NCBI RefSeq assembly: GCF_001413925.1
Contig: NZ_LBMJ01000001.1
Location: 1,714,001-1,778,000, forward strand
Length of the DNA stretch: 64,000 bases
Reading direction: 5' to 3'
From: Nonlabens sp. YIK11
GTDB taxonomy: Bacteria; Bacteroidota; Bacteroidia; Flavobacteriales; Flavobacteriaceae
Position 1 is the first letter of the stretch; each line of letters starts with the position of its first letter. Of the stretch, positions 16,300 through 26,316 are shown piece by piece. The translations under genes were made by a program, and so were the position numbers. The notes beneath the pieces were generated by a model that saw only the letters and a program-made list of their open reading frames with translations, was not told where the DNA came from and ran no database searches.

Positions 16300-17163
16300 C
16301 TATAGGGAATAACCACATTCATGACAGTAGCTCGCACCGTCCTGATGTTTCTTTGCGTGGCAGTTCTGGCAAACCTGTGTATTGACGTGTCGATAATTGG
16401 GGTCTTTTTCTGGCGAGGAGTTTTGGTCCTTTGCACCTGTAGTGTATTCTGCACTTACAATACCGGTAGGTACCGCAATAATTCCATAACCCATAATCAT
16501 GATGATGGTAGCGAGAAACTGACCCATAGGCGTCACAGGCGCGATATCGCCAAAACCAACGGTCGTCAAGGTAACGATACACCAGTAAATGGAAACGGGT
16601 ATGCTTACAAAACCACTTTCTGCACCTTCTACTAGGTACATAAGGGTTCCCATGATGATGGAAATGACAAGAACGGCAAATAGAAAGACAAGAATTTTAG
16701 GAAGGCTAGACTTGATCGCTTTGGACAACTTGTCTGCTTCACCTATAAATCTGGTGATTTTTAGTATTCTAAAAACGCGCAGCAATCGCAAGGAACGAAC
16801 GGCCAACAGTGCATTGTAACCACCAGGAAGTAAGAAGGTTAAGTATAGCGGTACTGTAGAAAGAAAGTCGATAATCCCATAAAAACTAAAAATGTATTTT
16901 GTGGGCTTATTGATGGATATGATCCTAAGAACGTATTCAATCGTGAAGAAAATGGTGATGATCCATTCCGCAAAAATGAATTCTTCAGAGTATTTAGAGC
17001 CTAACGCTGGTACGCTTTCCAGCAATACCAGTATCACACTAAATATGATGACTATTAATAATATAACGTCAAACAACTTACCAGAAGGCGTGTCTGCTTC
17101 ATAAATGACTTCATGAAGTTTTCTTCTCCACTCGCTGGTAGGTTGGACGTTACTTTTAGGCAT
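16300..17163 (-). CDS. Voltage-gated-type potassium channel with C-terminal zinc ribbon
   Basis: Six-helix ion channel of the Kv type, 287 residues. Voltage-sensor helix S4 is arginine-rich (LRLLRVFRILKITRFIGE, about 124-141), and the pore has the selectivity filter TVGFGD (about 213-218) preceded by SIYWCIVTLT. After S6 a short soluble tail ends in CQNCH and CHECGYSL, a four-cysteine zinc ribbon (about 263-285), which is not needed for a minimal channel and could sense metal or redox state. The gene lies between E1 dehydrogenase (2-base gap) and miaA (0-base gap), so it is part of their operon, though no functional link is evident. Confidence 0.93.
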   Translation of the reverse strand: MPKSNVQPTSEWRRKLHEVIYEADTPSGKLFDVILLIVIIFSVILVLLESVPALGSKYSEEFIFAEWIITIFFTIEYVLRIISINKPTKYIFSFYGIIDFLSTVPLYLTFLLPGGYNALLAVRSLRLLRVFRILKITRFIGEADKLSKAIKSSLPKILVFLFAVLVISIIMGTLMYLVEGAESGFVSIPVSIYWCIVTLTTVGFGDIAPVTPMGQFLATIIMIMGYGIIAVPTGIVSAEYTTGAKDQNSSPEKDPNYRHVNTQVCQNCHAKKHQDGASYCHECGYSL

Positions 17164-17165
17164 GT

Positions 17166-19577
17166 CTAGTTTTTGACGTATTTATCAGGACGTGCTTCAT
17201 GCATGATGTCGTAAACTCGATCAAAGATATCGTCGACGCTGGGCTTAGAGAAATAATCTCCATCAGTTCCATACGCTGGTCGATGTTCTTTTGCAGTAAG
17301 GCATTGCGGTTTGCTGTCCAGATATCTCCACGCATCTTGTTTGCTGATGATCTCATTTAGAATATACGCACTCGCACCACCAGGAACATCTTCATCAACG
17401 ACTAAAAGTCTGTTGGTTTTCTCCACACTTTTGACAATATCGTTGCTCACATCAAATGGTAAAAGGGATTGTGCGTCGATAACTTCTACATCAATTTCTA
17501 CTGTTTGTAGAAGTTCTGCGGCATCCATCACTAATCTAAGGGTTGATCCGTAGGAAACAATCGTGAGATCTGTTCCTTCTTTCATCAACTCTACCTTACC
17601 TATAGGCGTTTTGAATGCGCCAAGATTTGCAGGCATCTTTTCCTTAAGTCGGTAGCCGTTCAAGCATTCTACTACAAGAGCAGGTTCGTCTGCTTCCATT
17701 AAGGTGTTGTAGAATCCAGCTGCCTGCGTCATGTTTCTAGGAACCAAGACATGAATACCACGAACAAGATTGATAATACCGCCCATAGGCGATCCACTAT
17801 GCCATATACCTTCTAATCGGTGACCGCGCGTACGGATGATCAATGGCGCTTTTTGTTTCCCAGCGGTGCGATACTGCACGGTAGCAAGGTCATCACTCAT
17901 CAATTGTAGACAATAGAGTAGGTAGTCTAGATACTGTATTTCTGCAATAGGGCGTAATCCACGCATGGCCATACCTATTCCTTGACCTAAAATCGTGGCT
18001 TCACGTATACCTGTGTCTGATACTCTAAGCTCACCATATTTTTCCTGCATGCCTTCCAATCCTTGATTGACATCGCCGATGGTTCCAGCATCCTCACCAA
18101 AGATGAGCATCTCTGGATATTTAGAAAATAGGGCATCAAAATTATCACGCATGATCAATCGAGCATCTACCATTTCTGCATCATCTGCATATGTAGGTGT
18201 CACAGGATCAATATTAAACACAGACCATTTTGAGTCACTGTATAATTTGCTGCCGTAATTGTGATGTTGTTCTTCAAGGTAGTCCTTGAGCCATTTTTTC
18301 GCTTGGTCTAGATGGGCGTTGCTCTCTTTGAGCGTCATTCTCAAAATACTGCGCACTCCTTCCAGAAGTTCTTTACTCATCAAATCTTTCTGACTTTTTA
18401 GGTCAGCGATGATAGGCTCAATAAAATTTTTGTTTGGAGAAGCGTTTGCAATAGCTTCCAGTATGGGCATGATCTCGTTGCGTTTTCCAACGATAGGCCT
18501 TAGGTAGGAATCCCAAGCGGCTTTTTTACCTTCACGCACTTCTTTTTTGATCTCTTTCTCCAGTGCAGTAAGATCTTCATCAGTTGCAATTCCGTTTTCT
18601 ATGATCCAGTTTCTGAATTGCTTATTACAATCATGCGCGCGTTCCCAATTGAGACGCTCTTCATCCTTATAACGTTCATGGGAACCACTGGTAGAATGTC
18701 CTTGTGGTTGCGTCAATTCCTGCACATGGATCATGATTGGAACGTGCTCTTCTCTTGCTATGGCACCAGCTTTCTCATACGTAGCGACCAATTCTGGATA
18801 GTTCCATCCTTCTACTTCAAAAAGCTCATAGCCTGGATCATTTTCGTCACGCTGGAATCCAGCTTGTATCTTGCTTATGTTTTCTTTGGTAGTTTGATGT
18901 CTTGCGTGAACGCTAATACCATAGTCATCATCCCAGACACTTATCACCATGGGAACTTGTAAAACACCAGCGGCATTGAAGGTTTCCCAAAAGTGTCCTT
19001 CGCTTGTACTTGCATTACCTATGGTTCCCCAAGCGACCTCATTTCCATGATCTGAAAACGGATTGTCTTCTGCGATCACCGTACTGTTTCTAAATACCTT
19101 AGAAGCTTGCGCCAACCCTAAAAGTCTTGGCATCTGCGCTGCAGTAGGAGAAATGTCAGCACTAGAGTTTTTCTGATTTTTAAGGGATTTCCATGAACCA
19201 TCTTCATTCAAACTATGCGTGGTAAAGTGGCCACCCATTTGTCTTCCTGCACTCATAGGCTCTTGCTCAATGTCTGTATTAGCATACAGACCCGCAAAAA
19301 ACTGCTCAACGCTCAATTCACCTATCGCCATCATAAAGGTTTGATCGCGATAATAACCACTGCGCCAGTCACCTTTTTTAAAGGCTCTCGCCCAGGCGAG
19401 TTGTGGTAATTCCTTACCATCTCCAAAAATCCCAAATTTGGCCTTACCGGTAAGTACCTCGCGACGGCCCAAAAGACTGCACTCACGACTGGTAACCGCT
19501 ATGCGATAGTCTTTTAGAATTTCATTATTAAAATCGTCCTTTAGGAGCACTTGTTCCGTAGATTCTTCAATTTGCAT
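17166..19577 (-). CDS. Fused alpha-beta 2-oxo acid dehydrogenase E1 (branched-chain type)
   Basis: Thiamine-diphosphate E1 component that decarboxylates 2-oxo acids, most likely the branched-chain ones from valine, leucine and isoleucine, for transfer to E2 lipoate. The alpha part (about 1-370) has YYRDQTFMMAIG, GRQMGGHF and the cofactor region IGNASTSEGHFWE; the beta part (about 470-803) has FGEDAGTIGDVNQGLEG, QYLDYLL and VVDEDVPGGASAYI. Two subunits normally encoded separately are one 803-residue chain, as known in Bacteroidota. I chose ATG 19577 (MQIEES): a TTG at 19601 also extends the frame, but it lies inside the promoter -7 box. Confidence 0.93.
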   Translation of the reverse strand: MQIEESTEQVLLKDDFNNEILKDYRIAVTSRECSLLGRREVLTGKAKFGIFGDGKELPQLAWARAFKKGDWRSGYYRDQTFMMAIGELSVEQFFAGLYANTDIEQEPMSAGRQMGGHFTTHSLNEDGSWKSLKNQKNSSADISPTAAQMPRLLGLAQASKVFRNSTVIAEDNPFSDHGNEVAWGTIGNASTSEGHFWETFNAAGVLQVPMVISVWDDDYGISVHARHQTTKENISKIQAGFQRDENDPGYELFEVEGWNYPELVATYEKAGAIAREEHVPIMIHVQELTQPQGHSTSGSHERYKDEERLNWERAHDCNKQFRNWIIENGIATDEDLTALEKEIKKEVREGKKAAWDSYLRPIVGKRNEIMPILEAIANASPNKNFIEPIIADLKSQKDLMSKELLEGVRSILRMTLKESNAHLDQAKKWLKDYLEEQHHNYGSKLYSDSKWSVFNIDPVTPTYADDAEMVDARLIMRDNFDALFSKYPEMLIFGEDAGTIGDVNQGLEGMQEKYGELRVSDTGIREATILGQGIGMAMRGLRPIAEIQYLDYLLYCLQLMSDDLATVQYRTAGKQKAPLIIRTRGHRLEGIWHSGSPMGGIINLVRGIHVLVPRNMTQAAGFYNTLMEADEPALVVECLNGYRLKEKMPANLGAFKTPIGKVELMKEGTDLTIVSYGSTLRLVMDAAELLQTVEIDVEVIDAQSLLPFDVSNDIVKSVEKTNRLLVVDEDVPGGASAYILNEIISKQDAWRYLDSKPQCLTAKEHRPAYGTDGDYFSKPSVDDIFDRVYDIMHEARPDKYVKN

Positions 19578-19598
19578 GTGTGGAAAATGGTTTATCCA

Positions 19599-19629
19599 CA
19601 AAGATAATGAAACCCTCTTCCAGTTACAA
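19599..19629 (-). promoter_or_regulatory. Promoter of the E1 dehydrogenase/K+ channel/miaA unit
   Basis: On the reverse strand TTG (19627-19629) and TATCTTTG (19599-19606) are separated by 20 bases, matching the Bacteroidota -33/-7 pattern. Predicted leader is about 16 bases to ATG 19577. It lies just past the 3' end of the upstream gene. The best two-box promoter in the window. Confidence 0.7.
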
Positions 19630-19634
19630 TAAAA

Positions 19635-22457
19635 CTAGTACCAGCGACGATTGAAAAGATTCACAAAAGTATTGATGTCCAGAGTCACGATAAAACGGAT
19701 TTTCTGGTCATAATCCTGTTGGGCAATTTCCCATCCATTATTGCTGTAAACAGGGAAATACAGCTCAAAATAATCCTGTAATAAATTTACACGTATACCG
19801 CTGTCGTAAACAAACTTTGGCGCGACGGTGGTGTTCTTGACTAAGCCTACATCACCAAACGCATAAATGTATTTCCAGATGCTGTAGGATGAATTGAGTG
19901 TCGTGATCCAGCGGTTTGCAAAAGCAGGCTCCAGTTGGGATTTGAATCCGCCTTCTGCTACGATGAGTTGCTGCGAGAAAAGCCCAGAGTCTTCAGATCT
20001 ACCGTAATAGTTGTAATCAAAAAGGTAGTCTGTTGGGCGATCCAGAGCAAAAGAGAAAAAATCTGAATCTCCAGTGTCGTTATATAAAAAGGTACCCGCA
20101 TAGAATCTAAAGTTCAACTGGCGATTGTCCTTGAAGAGCTTGCGCCATTCTGCACTACCATTAAGTTTTCCAAATTTCCCAGAAATCTCTGCGCCCACGC
20201 GATAAGAGAAGAATCTCTTGAGATTAGGGTCGCTGTGGTTCCAGTTGATACTAAAAACGTTGTAGTCAGGTTCATTGACTGGATTGCTTTCGTCTCTATC
20301 TCGATTTACCAAGATATTTCTAAAACTAAGTGTTTGCCTCTTGTTGCTTCTTAAATCTTCAGGTCTGTAAGATAGATTTAGGAATGTAGAAACTCTTCTA
20401 TACAACAGGTCATCTGCATAGGAATAGGTATTTGCGCCAGCGCCATAGCGCACTTGATACAAACGCTCTGATCTATCCTCAATGGGTTTGGAATAAGCAA
20501 AACCGAAGGATCCTATCAGCTTTCCAGAGTTAGTCCCATAAGTAGGGTTGATCCCATATCTAAACGGCTTGGGCAACAAGTTACCGTTATAGAAACGCGC
20601 GCCTATGCTCACACCGTCGTACAGATTGTAACCCAGATCGGGTATCAAAAAAACCTCAGTTTTTGTAGGATCTTCCACATCCTTGAACAACTTTAAACTC
20701 AATGGTCTACTCAAACTTGGTAGACTTTTGAGCGTTCTATAATTATCTCGTTGCGAGAATTCAGGAATGAGCTGTTTATAGTTGAGAGCTATACGGTTAG
20801 CACGCTTTCGCGAAAGCGTCACCACGGTATCTCTAGCAAACGCCGGTAACCATCTTGTACTCACGATGCTATCATTGTCTAGCGTGTAGATGGGAACAGG
20901 TAACATTCTACCCGATTTATTTTTAAGCTTCACAGTAACGGAATCGTCCTCTTTTTTTACGGATCTTATTTTCCAATCCATGCGCACATGTGATTGTATA
21001 TAGTCCTCAAAAAACCAATTGATGTCCTGATCTGTGTATGCGTCCAGAACGCCTCTAAAGTCTGTTGTAGAAATAGTTTTGGAAGAACTTGCGGCGTATA
21101 GTTCTTTGATCGTCTGGTCCAATGCGTCGTCCTGCAAATAATTGTCCAGATACAAAAGGCCAACGCCAGCTTTATAGGGAATACCTAATTCTTGGTTGTA
21201 TTTGACCAGGCTATCTGCTGGCGTTGTGATCGCTTGATCGAGGTTGAGACGCGAGGTGTTCAAAAAGAGCAATGCGTACCTATCGTTAAAGCCTAGTTTT
21301 GCAGCATTGAAACTGCGCAATCCCCAAACTTTACTGAACTTTCCAGCAATTTTAAGGTCTGGATAATGGATCTGTTGATAATCCATCATAGCAAATACCG
21401 CGATGGAACTCGCAATCCAATAGTCTTCCCGAGGGTTTGTTTTCAAACCTTCGTCCAGCCATTTGCGCGTAATGGCTTTCAACATTCTTACTTCATAGGT
21501 AAATCCAGCTGGAAATGGATTTATAAAATCTGGCAGCGAACTAAGGCCAAAAACAGGGCTTTCGCGGTAAAAGCGATCAGACACCACTAGGTTATTATGA
21601 GGATAAGGTCCTAGCTTATCAGTGAGAAAGGCAGTGATTTTGTTGAGCAGCAATTGCTTCATTTCTGGAGCTAGATCGTCTTCCTTAATATCTGTGGTAA
21701 CCAGAAGATCGTTAGTCTTAAAAGTTTTGAATTGATCGTTGGTATTCCTCAAATACAGATCTGCTTGAGAGTAGCTTTTTCCCTCAAACAAGTAGCTGTT
21801 TCTAACACCAGTAGGAGCATACAGAGTCAAGGGAACATTGCTGGTGGCAAACAGATTGGTAGGCGTGTGCAGGGAAATCGTGAAATCAATCGTTTTTCCA
21901 TAAAAATCATCCAGATCTTTATGAGAATAGTATTCCCAAGATCCATCCACGAATTTTGCCGGATGCAAATACCAATATTTTAAGTTGTACTCACCTTTAC
22001 TGGTTTTCCCGTAGTTGGTAAAGTCATCTTCGGGAATTTGTACGCTGTATTTTAGTTCGAAGGTTTTGGATTCTTTTGGCTTAAGTGGTGTGTCCAGTAA
22101 TAATTCAACAATGTCTTGTTGATCATCAAGCCTGTGAATGGTATAATCCTTTGATCCATTTTCAGTTGAAATGACGGTTTTACCTCGATCCTCATCATTG
22201 GCAAATTGGAATCGGTTTTTGAAATCCTCTGCAAACCTGTTCGCAAGAGCCGTTTCCTTAGAGCTAAATGAGTTGGCCCAATCCAGCAATACGATTCGAT
22301 CCCAATCTTCATAGGAATCATTAGTAACCGTTAGCGTTTGCTCGATTTTCAGTAAGTCATTTTCTGAATCAAGAAATGCAATGATTTTCGTTTGATTTTG
22401 AGCAAACGAAATCACTGGAATCAATAAAAATAGAAATCTCAAAGGTTTCAAATACAA
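19635..22457 (-). CDS. M1-peptidase-like domain fused to outer membrane beta-barrel, catalytic motif lost
   Basis: A 940-residue exported protein: signal peptide (FLFLLIPVISFAQ), an N-terminal half with the layout of M1 (gluzincin) aminopeptidases, and a C-terminal half (about 590-940) of alternating aromatic/polar strands ending in a terminal aromatic residue (NRRWY), typical of outer membrane barrels. Where M1 enzymes have HExxH plus a downstream glutamate, this protein reads RMLKAITRKWLDEG, so the zinc ligands are absent and it is probably not a peptidase. A palindrome copy (20803-20818) encodes TLSRKR. Fold assignment is inference from recalled family pattern; function unknown, perhaps peptide binding or envelope assembly. 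Confidence 0.75.
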   Translation of the reverse strand: MYLKPLRFLFLLIPVISFAQNQTKIIAFLDSENDLLKIEQTLTVTNDSYEDWDRIVLLDWANSFSSKETALANRFAEDFKNRFQFANDEDRGKTVISTENGSKDYTIHRLDDQQDIVELLLDTPLKPKESKTFELKYSVQIPEDDFTNYGKTSKGEYNLKYWYLHPAKFVDGSWEYYSHKDLDDFYGKTIDFTISLHTPTNLFATSNVPLTLYAPTGVRNSYLFEGKSYSQADLYLRNTNDQFKTFKTNDLLVTTDIKEDDLAPEMKQLLLNKITAFLTDKLGPYPHNNLVVSDRFYRESPVFGLSSLPDFINPFPAGFTYEVRMLKAITRKWLDEGLKTNPREDYWIASSIAVFAMMDYQQIHYPDLKIAGKFSKVWGLRSFNAAKLGFNDRYALLFLNTSRLNLDQAITTPADSLVKYNQELGIPYKAGVGLLYLDNYLQDDALDQTIKELYAASSSKTISTTDFRGVLDAYTDQDINWFFEDYIQSHVRMDWKIRSVKKEDDSVTVKLKNKSGRMLPVPIYTLDNDSIVSTRWLPAFARDTVVTLSRKRANRIALNYKQLIPEFSQRDNYRTLKSLPSLSRPLSLKLFKDVEDPTKTEVFLIPDLGYNLYDGVSIGARFYNGNLLPKPFRYGINPTYGTNSGKLIGSFGFAYSKPIEDRSERLYQVRYGAGANTYSYADDLLYRRVSTFLNLSYRPEDLRSNKRQTLSFRNILVNRDRDESNPVNEPDYNVFSINWNHSDPNLKRFFSYRVGAEISGKFGKLNGSAEWRKLFKDNRQLNFRFYAGTFLYNDTGDSDFFSFALDRPTDYLFDYNYYGRSEDSGLFSQQLIVAEGGFKSQLEPAFANRWITTLNSSYSIWKYIYAFGDVGLVKNTTVAPKFVYDSGIRVNLLQDYFELYFPVYSNNGWEIAQQDYDQKIRFIVTLDINTFVNLFNRRWY
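20803..20818. repeat. Dispersed palindrome copy 5 (perfect), in the M1-like/barrel gene
   Basis: CGCTTTCGCGAAAGCG read as LSRKR, a third reading frame of the word. Confidence 0.95.
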
Positions 22458-22547
22458 ATATTTAGGGAAAAACGATTAAGATAGTTAGGGCAATAGGTCG
22501 TTTGAGAAATGTAGGGCGCTAATGGTTGATCAATTACTGATCCAAAA

Positions 22548-23237
22548 TTAAAAGTTGGGACTCAAAGAATATTTCTTGTAGAAATTATTGATGATTTCTA
22601 CAGCTTCCTCGCTAGTATCTACCACGTGCAAGAGATCAATATCTTCAGGGCTTATGGTAAAGAACTTTTTATCCAGCGTGCCTTTGATCCAGTCCATAAG
22701 GCCTTCCCAAAACTCAGAACCCATCAAGATGATAGGAAAACGACCTATCTTTTTAGTCTGTATCAAAGTAATCGCCTCAAAAAGCTCGTCGAGTGTACCA
22801 AAACCTCCAGGCATCACTATAAAACCTTGAGAATACTTGACAAACATGACCTTGCGTGCAAAGAAGTAATCAAAATCGAGACTTTTATCACTATCAATGT
22901 ATGGATTGTCATGCTGCTCAAAAGGCAAAGCAATGTTCAATCCTACTGATGTACCACCAGCCAGATGAGCGCCTTTGTTACCAGCTTCCATGATTCCAGG
23001 GCCACCACCAGTGATGACACCGTATCCGTTTTCTACGATCTTTTCTGCAACCTCTGTGGCGAGTTGGTAATATTTATTATCTGGTTTCAATCGAGCACTT
23101 CCAAAAATGGATACACATGGACCTATGCGGCTCATGCGTTCAAATCCCATTACAAATTCAGAAAGTATTTTAAAGGTGGCCCAACTATCGTTGGTCTTCA
23201 AATCATTCCATCCTTTTTCTCTTATCTCTTTTCTCAT
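22548..23237 (-). CDS. LOG-family (TIGR00730-type) Rossmann-fold protein
   Basis: Members of this family include cytokinin riboside 5'-monophosphate phosphoribohydrolases (LOG) and nucleotide 5'-monophosphate nucleosidases. Diagnostic motifs are present: ITGGGPGIMEAGNKGA (about residues 75-90) and MPGGFGTLDELFEA (about 145-158). The 229-residue length has an N-terminal helical extension. It starts 4 bases after the uvrA stop, so both are transcribed together; the reason for pairing with uvrA is not evident. A nucleosidase activity on nucleoside monophosphates is the best guess. Confidence 0.9.
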   Translation of the reverse strand: MRKEIREKGWNDLKTNDSWATFKILSEFVMGFERMSRIGPCVSIFGSARLKPDNKYYQLATEVAEKIVENGYGVITGGGPGIMEAGNKGAHLAGGTSVGLNIALPFEQHDNPYIDSDKSLDFDYFFARKVMFVKYSQGFIVMPGGFGTLDELFEAITLIQTKKIGRFPIILMGSEFWEGLMDWIKGTLDKKFFTISPEDIDLLHVVDTSEEAVEIINNFYKKYSLSPNF

Positions 23238-23241
23238 ATGC

Positions 23242-26082
23242 TTACTTCAATTCTTTCTTTAAAAATCTAGCGGTATGGCTGGTTTTGTTTTTGGCCACTT
23301 GTTCTGGTGTTCCTGTGGCGATCACCTCGCCACCACCGCGACCACCTTCTAGTCCTATGTCAATGATATAGTCTGCAATTTTAATAACATCCATATTATG
23401 TTCTATGACGAGAACGGTATTTCCTTTATCTACTAATTTATTCAGGACTTGTAATAATACTCTAATATCTTCAAAATGCAAGCCCGTCGTTGGTTCATCT
23501 AGGATATAAAAGGTATTTCCAGTATCGCGCTTGGATAATTCTGTTGCCAGCTTGATACGTTGTGCCTCACCACCAGATAAAGTGGTAGACTGTTGTCCTA
23601 GAGTGATGTAGCCCAGGCCTACATCTTTAATGGTTTTTAGCTTGCGATGGATTTTAGGTATAGGTTCAAAGAAATCTGTAGCTTCATTAATGGTCATTTC
23701 CAAAACGTCACTTATCGATTTGCCTTTGTATCTAATTTCTAAGGTTTCCCTATTGAATCGCTTGCCTTGACACGTTTCACAAGTCACATAGACATCTGGT
23801 AAGAAATTCATTTCTATCACGCGCAAACCACCACCTTTACAGGTCTCGCAACGACCACCAACCACATTAAAGCTAAAACGGCCAGGTTTGTAACCTCGTA
23901 TGAGTGCTTCTGGAGTTTTGGCAAATAGGGATCGCACCTCGTCAAAAGTTTTTGTGTAGGTAGCAGGATTTGATCGTGGCGTCCTACCTATAGGGCTTTG
24001 GTTAATATCAATCACCTTGTCACAATGGTCCAGACCTTTGATAGACTTGTAAGGCATGGGCTTTTTAACGCCATTGAAAAAATGCGCGTTCATGATAGGG
24101 TAGAGCGTCTCGTTAATCAATGTGGATTTACCGCTACCTGAAACACCACTCACAACAATCATTTTACCTAATGGAAAATCAACCGATACATTCTTTAAAT
24201 TATTACCGGTACAGCCCTTTAAGGATATTTTCTTGCCGTTGCCTTTGCGACGTTCTTCAGGGATCTCGATTTTCATCTTACCGTTAAGATATTGGGCGGT
24301 CACCGTATCGTGTTTCAAGATCTCTGCAGGAGAACCTTGGCTAATGACCTCGCCACCGTATTTCCCAGCTCGCGGTCCTATATCGATCACATGGTCTGCG
24401 CGCTCGATCATGTCTTTATCGTGTTCTACCACAATGACCGAATTGCCCACGTCACGCAGCGATTCCAATGAATTGATCAACTTTTCATTGTCGCGCTGGT
24501 GCAGACCTATACTAGGCTCGTCTAAAATGTAAAGCACGCCCACGAGCTGCGAACCTATCTGGGTCGCCAGTCGTATGCGTTGCGCTTCACCACCAGAAAG
24601 TGATTTAGCACTTCTATTAAGTGATAAGTAATCAAGACCTACGTCCAACAAAAACTGAAGGCGTTCCCGTATTTCCTTTAATAATTCTGTGGCTATTTGT
24701 TTCTGCTTTCGCGAAAGCGAACTCTCCAAATCATCAAACCACGCGACCAGCTGCACGATATCCATCATGGCTAGGTCTGCAATGTTTTTCTCATTCACCT
24801 TGAAGTACAAAGATTCCTTTCTCAGCCTGGAACCATCACAAGTAGGACAGGTAACACGATCCATAAATTCTTTAGCCCATCGCACCAAGCTCGTGCTGTC
24901 ATTGTTTTGGTAGGTTTGATCTATAAAGTTTGCGATTCCTTCAAAATCAATATTGTAGCTGCGCTTGACGCCCAATTCCTTAGAATCCACCTTGAGCGAC
25001 TCCTTGCCACCGTAAAGAATCATCTGGATGGCCTCATCTGGCACATCACTCAATGGATCTGTCAATTTAAAACCGAATTTTGTGGCGATAAGCTCCAGTT
25101 GCTTGAAGATCCAGTTTTTCTTGTTGTCTGGATAAGGAGCAAGGCCACCTTTTTTGATACTCAAACTGGTATCTGGTATGATTTTGTCAGGATTGACTTG
25201 ATACAAGGTTCCTATACCATTACAGGTTTGGCAGGCGCCTTTAGGTGAATTGAACGAGAAATTGTTGGGCTCTGGCTCTGGATAAGAAATTCCAGTTGTG
25301 GGGCACATCAAATTACGAGAGAAATAGCGTCCGTCCTTGCTGCCTTGAGGTACGACCATCGCTATGTCATTACCGTGATACATCGCGGTTTTTATGGATT
25401 CATCCAGTCGTTTGATATCTTCATCTGTCGTGCCCACTTGGATGCGGTCAATGACAATTTCTATGTCATGCGTTTTGTATCGATCCAGCTTCATGCCTTT
25501 TGTGATATCGACGATCATACCGTCGACTCGCACCTTGACAAAACCTTGCTTTGCAATTTGTTCAAACAGTTCCCGGTAATGTCCTTTACGGGAACGTATC
25601 ACCGGTGCCAACAAGTTGATGCGATCGCCTGTGTAATCATCTATAATCAACTGTCTGATTTGCTCGTCACTATAGCTCACCATTTTCTCACCCGTATTGT
25701 AAGAATAGGCATCGCTCGCGCGAGCGAACAACAGTCTCAAGAAATCATAGATTTCTGTAATCGTACCAACGGTACTGCGCGGACTTTTTGAAGTAGTTTT
25801 TTGCTCAATAGCGATAACCGGCGACAAGCCATCGATTTTGTCAACGTCTGGACGTTCAAGACCACCCAGAAACTGACGTGCATAGGCAGAAAAAGTCTCA
25901 ATGTAGCGACGCTGACCTTCTGCATAAATGGTGTCAAAAGCCAACGAACTTTTTCCAGAACCAGAAAGTCCGGTAATGACTACCAGCTTTTCTCTGGGAA
26001 TATTGACATCTATGTTTTTTAGGTTATGTACTCGAGCTCCTTGAACTTCTATAAAATCTTCGTTTTGGGACATATTTTTCAT
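23242..26082 (-). CDS. uvrA: Excinuclease ABC subunit UvrA
   Basis: Damage-recognition ATPase of nucleotide excision repair. Two ABC modules: Walker [10 protein letters not shown] (about 38) and GVSGSGKST (about 640), two signatures ([26 protein letters not shown]), Walker [11 protein letters not shown] and [10 protein letters not shown], and zinc-binding pairs CPTC..., CQTC and CETC. Length about 943-946 is normal. The start is ATG 26082 or ATG 26073 (MSQNED); the latter fits the family slightly better. A palindrome copy at 24705-24718 encodes SLSRKQK in the region before the first signature. The LOG gene follows after 4 bases. Confidence 0.98.
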   Translation of the reverse strand: MKNMSQNEDFIEVQGARVHNLKNIDVNIPREKLVVITGLSGSGKSSLAFDTIYAEGQRRYIETFSAYARQFLGGLERPDVDKIDGLSPVIAIEQKTTSKSPRSTVGTITEIYDFLRLLFARASDAYSYNTGEKMVSYSDEQIRQLIIDDYTGDRINLLAPVIRSRKGHYRELFEQIAKQGFVKVRVDGMIVDITKGMKLDRYKTHDIEIVIDRIQVGTTDEDIKRLDESIKTAMYHGNDIAMVVPQGSKDGRYFSRNLMCPTTGISYPEPEPNNFSFNSPKGACQTCNGIGTLYQVNPDKIIPDTSLSIKKGGLAPYPDNKKNWIFKQLELIATKFGFKLTDPLSDVPDEAIQMILYGGKESLKVDSKELGVKRSYNIDFEGIANFIDQTYQNNDSTSLVRWAKEFMDRVTCPTCDGSRLRKESLYFKVNEKNIADLAMMDIVQLVAWFDDLESSLSRKQKQIATELLKEIRERLQFLLDVGLDYLSLNRSAKSLSGGEAQRIRLATQIGSQLVGVLYILDEPSIGLHQRDNEKLINSLESLRDVGNSVIVVEHDKDMIERADHVIDIGPRAGKYGGEVISQGSPAEILKHDTVTAQYLNGKMKIEIPEERRKGNGKKISLKGCTGNNLKNVSVDFPLGKMIVVSGVSGSGKSTLINETLYPIMNAHFFNGVKKPMPYKSIKGLDHCDKVIDINQSPIGRTPRSNPATYTKTFDEVRSLFAKTPEALIRGYKPGRFSFNVVGGRCETCKGGGLRVIEMNFLPDVYVTCETCQGKRFNRETLEIRYKGKSISDVLEMTINEATDFFEPIPKIHRKLKTIKDVGLGYITLGQQSTTLSGGEAQRIKLATELSKRDTGNTFYILDEPTTGLHFEDIRVLLQVLNKLVDKGNTVLVIEHNMDVIKIADYIIDIGLEGGRGGGEVIATGTPEQVAKNKTSHTARFLKKELK
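24705..24718. repeat. Dispersed palindrome copy 6 (perfect 14-base core), in uvrA
   Basis: GCTTTCGCGAAAGC followed by GAACTC, an extended right flank shared with the copies near 29783, 34419 and 50717 (the latter two on the other strand). Encodes SLSRK. Confidence 0.93.
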
Positions 26083-26274
26083 GCAATTCTGCGAAGTTAC
26101 CTTATTGCAATTTGCTGTCCATATAATGTTTTATCAAAAAATTAATTGTTTCATTTCCAGATGTTAGTTCGATTAAATGAAGGTGGTAGCTTACCTTTAA
26201 ACGATTAATCTAACGATACATCGTAATGTGCTGGGTTTGCAAAATCTGTCATGTCTGATTTACGTAGATCCTTG

Positions 26275-26282
26275 TAGTTTTG
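26275..26282 (+). promoter_or_regulatory. Putative -7 promoter box (TAGTTTTG) for the 26317 gene
   Basis: Exact TAnnTTTG match 34 bases before the ATG. The rest of the 234-base space between uvrA and this gene shows no gene or strong hairpin. Confidence 0.4.
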
Positions 26283-26316
26283 CTATATAACTGTGAAACT
26301 TAAAGCAACCTAACCT

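Noticed and set aside
18618..18962. Forward open frame of 114 codons opposite the E1 dehydrogenase gene
   Set aside because: Antisense shadow of a conserved enzyme; no support.
19578..19601. E1 dehydrogenase start at TTG 19601
   Set aside because: It lies inside the TATCTTTG promoter box; ATG 19577 follows it and matches a good N terminus.
25712..25727. Palindrome TCGCTCGCGCGAGCGA inside uvrA as another repeat copy
   Set aside because: The centre differs from GCTTTCGCGAAAGC, and the encoded FARAS segment follows a conserved UvrA FAR motif, so it can be explained by coding.
25345..25791. Forward open frame of 148 codons opposite uvrA
   Set aside because: Antisense shadow of conserved UvrA coding; composition unlike a real protein.
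26083..26316. Small RNA in the uvrA/26317 intergenic space
   Set aside because: No strong hairpin or conserved element seen; only a promoter box.
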